Source: UBA4416 sp036676295
GTDB taxonomy: Bacteria; Bacteroidota; Bacteroidia; B-17B0; Aurantibacillaceae
Assembly (NCBI GenBank): GCA_036676295.1
Contig: JAKFDE010000031.1
Span: forward strand, 1 to 64,000
DNA: 64,000 nucleotides
Direction: 5' to 3'
In this document: positions 63,958 to 64,000 of the stretch, one piece after another
How positions within the stretch are numbered: the first letter of the stretch is position 1
Layout of the letters: each line of letters begins with the position of its first letter
Made by a program: the position numbers and the translations under genes
The notes under the pieces: generated by a model
Seen by the model: the letters and a program-made list of their open reading frames with translations, nothing else
Told to the model about the DNA's origin: nothing
The model's database searches: none

Positions 63958-64000
63958 ATGTCAAAAAAATCCACTAAACAAGAAGCCATCATTCCTCAAT
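63958..64000 (+). CDS. Start of a gene cut by the right edge
   Basis: An ATG at 63958 opens MSKKSTKQEAIIPQ and stays open to the end of the window. It lies 37 bases after the HxlR stop in the same direction. Only 14 residues are visible, so no function can be assigned. Confidence 0.4.
   Translation, partial: MSKKSTKQEAIIPQ

Noticed and set aside
1..64000. tRNA, rRNA, integrase, transposase, toxin-antitoxin or restriction genes
   Set aside because: I looked through the gaps and the reading frames and found none that I could support.

Overview
The window is chromosomal core sequence from a member of the Bacteroidota. It is AT-rich and has the promoter style of that phylum (a TAnnTTTG -7 element, sometimes with TTTG near -33, and almost no Shine-Dalgarno). 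Its families are also typical of the phylum: a gliding-motility lipoprotein GldB, a type IX secretion (CHU_C / type B) sorting domain, a GWxTD protein, an OstA-like protein, Omp28, DUF6029 and DUF3127. I cannot place it below phylum with confidence. I see no tRNA, rRNA, CRISPR array, insertion sequence or prophage.

Layout. Positions 1-5.6 kb: a leftward promoter at the edge, yajQ, and a 1488-residue exported protein of unknown function flanked by two related short repeats. 5.6-9.6 kb (minus): a MuiA-like protein, recR, and a TPR/beta-propeller exported protein. 9.7-16.7 kb (plus): a peptide-binding lipoprotein, an MMPL transporter, a STAS-like protein with a histidine kinase, and hisS. 16.7-18.4 kb (minus): a 53-residue membrane protein, a GNAT enzyme, gatC and plsC. 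18.5-19.6 kb: an ABC ATPase and a SixA-like phosphatase. 19.6-24.8 kb (minus): an amino acid permease, then a tight set of PAP2 phosphatase, beta-propeller protein, GNAT enzyme and GT-C-like membrane protein.

25.0-32.9 kb (plus) holds purH and the rod-shape cluster mreB, mreC, mreD, mrdA and rodA, interrupted by an outer-membrane-barrel gene between mreB and mreC. A small HTH protein and a CNNM/CBS membrane protein follow. 34.7-37.0 kb (minus): GWxTD, HMA and NodB-deacetylase proteins. 37.1-43.6 kb: one 2168-residue secreted multi-repeat protein with a C-type lectin domain and a T9SS sorting domain. 43.7-50.1 kb: a conserved small protein, rlmD, an OstA-like protein, fabG and a VWA-like membrane protein. 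50.3-53.5 kb: a TlpA-like thioredoxin, DUF6029 and Omp28 set. 53.6-57.8 kb (minus): tex, a SprT-like protein and gldB. 57.8-64 kb: a barrel protein, nadE, a zinc-ribbon protein, folB, ansA, DUF3127, and a redox module (nitroreductase, FrnE-type DsbA, HxlR regulator) with a striking multi-dyad operator. A further gene is cut by the right edge.

Most genes are housekeeping or envelope functions. The best candidates for undescribed biology are the 1488-residue exported protein, the thioredoxin/DUF6029/Omp28 set, the barrel protein inside the mre cluster, the HxlR operator array, an unannotated 53-residue membrane protein, and three families of imperfect inverted repeats in the intergenic gaps.
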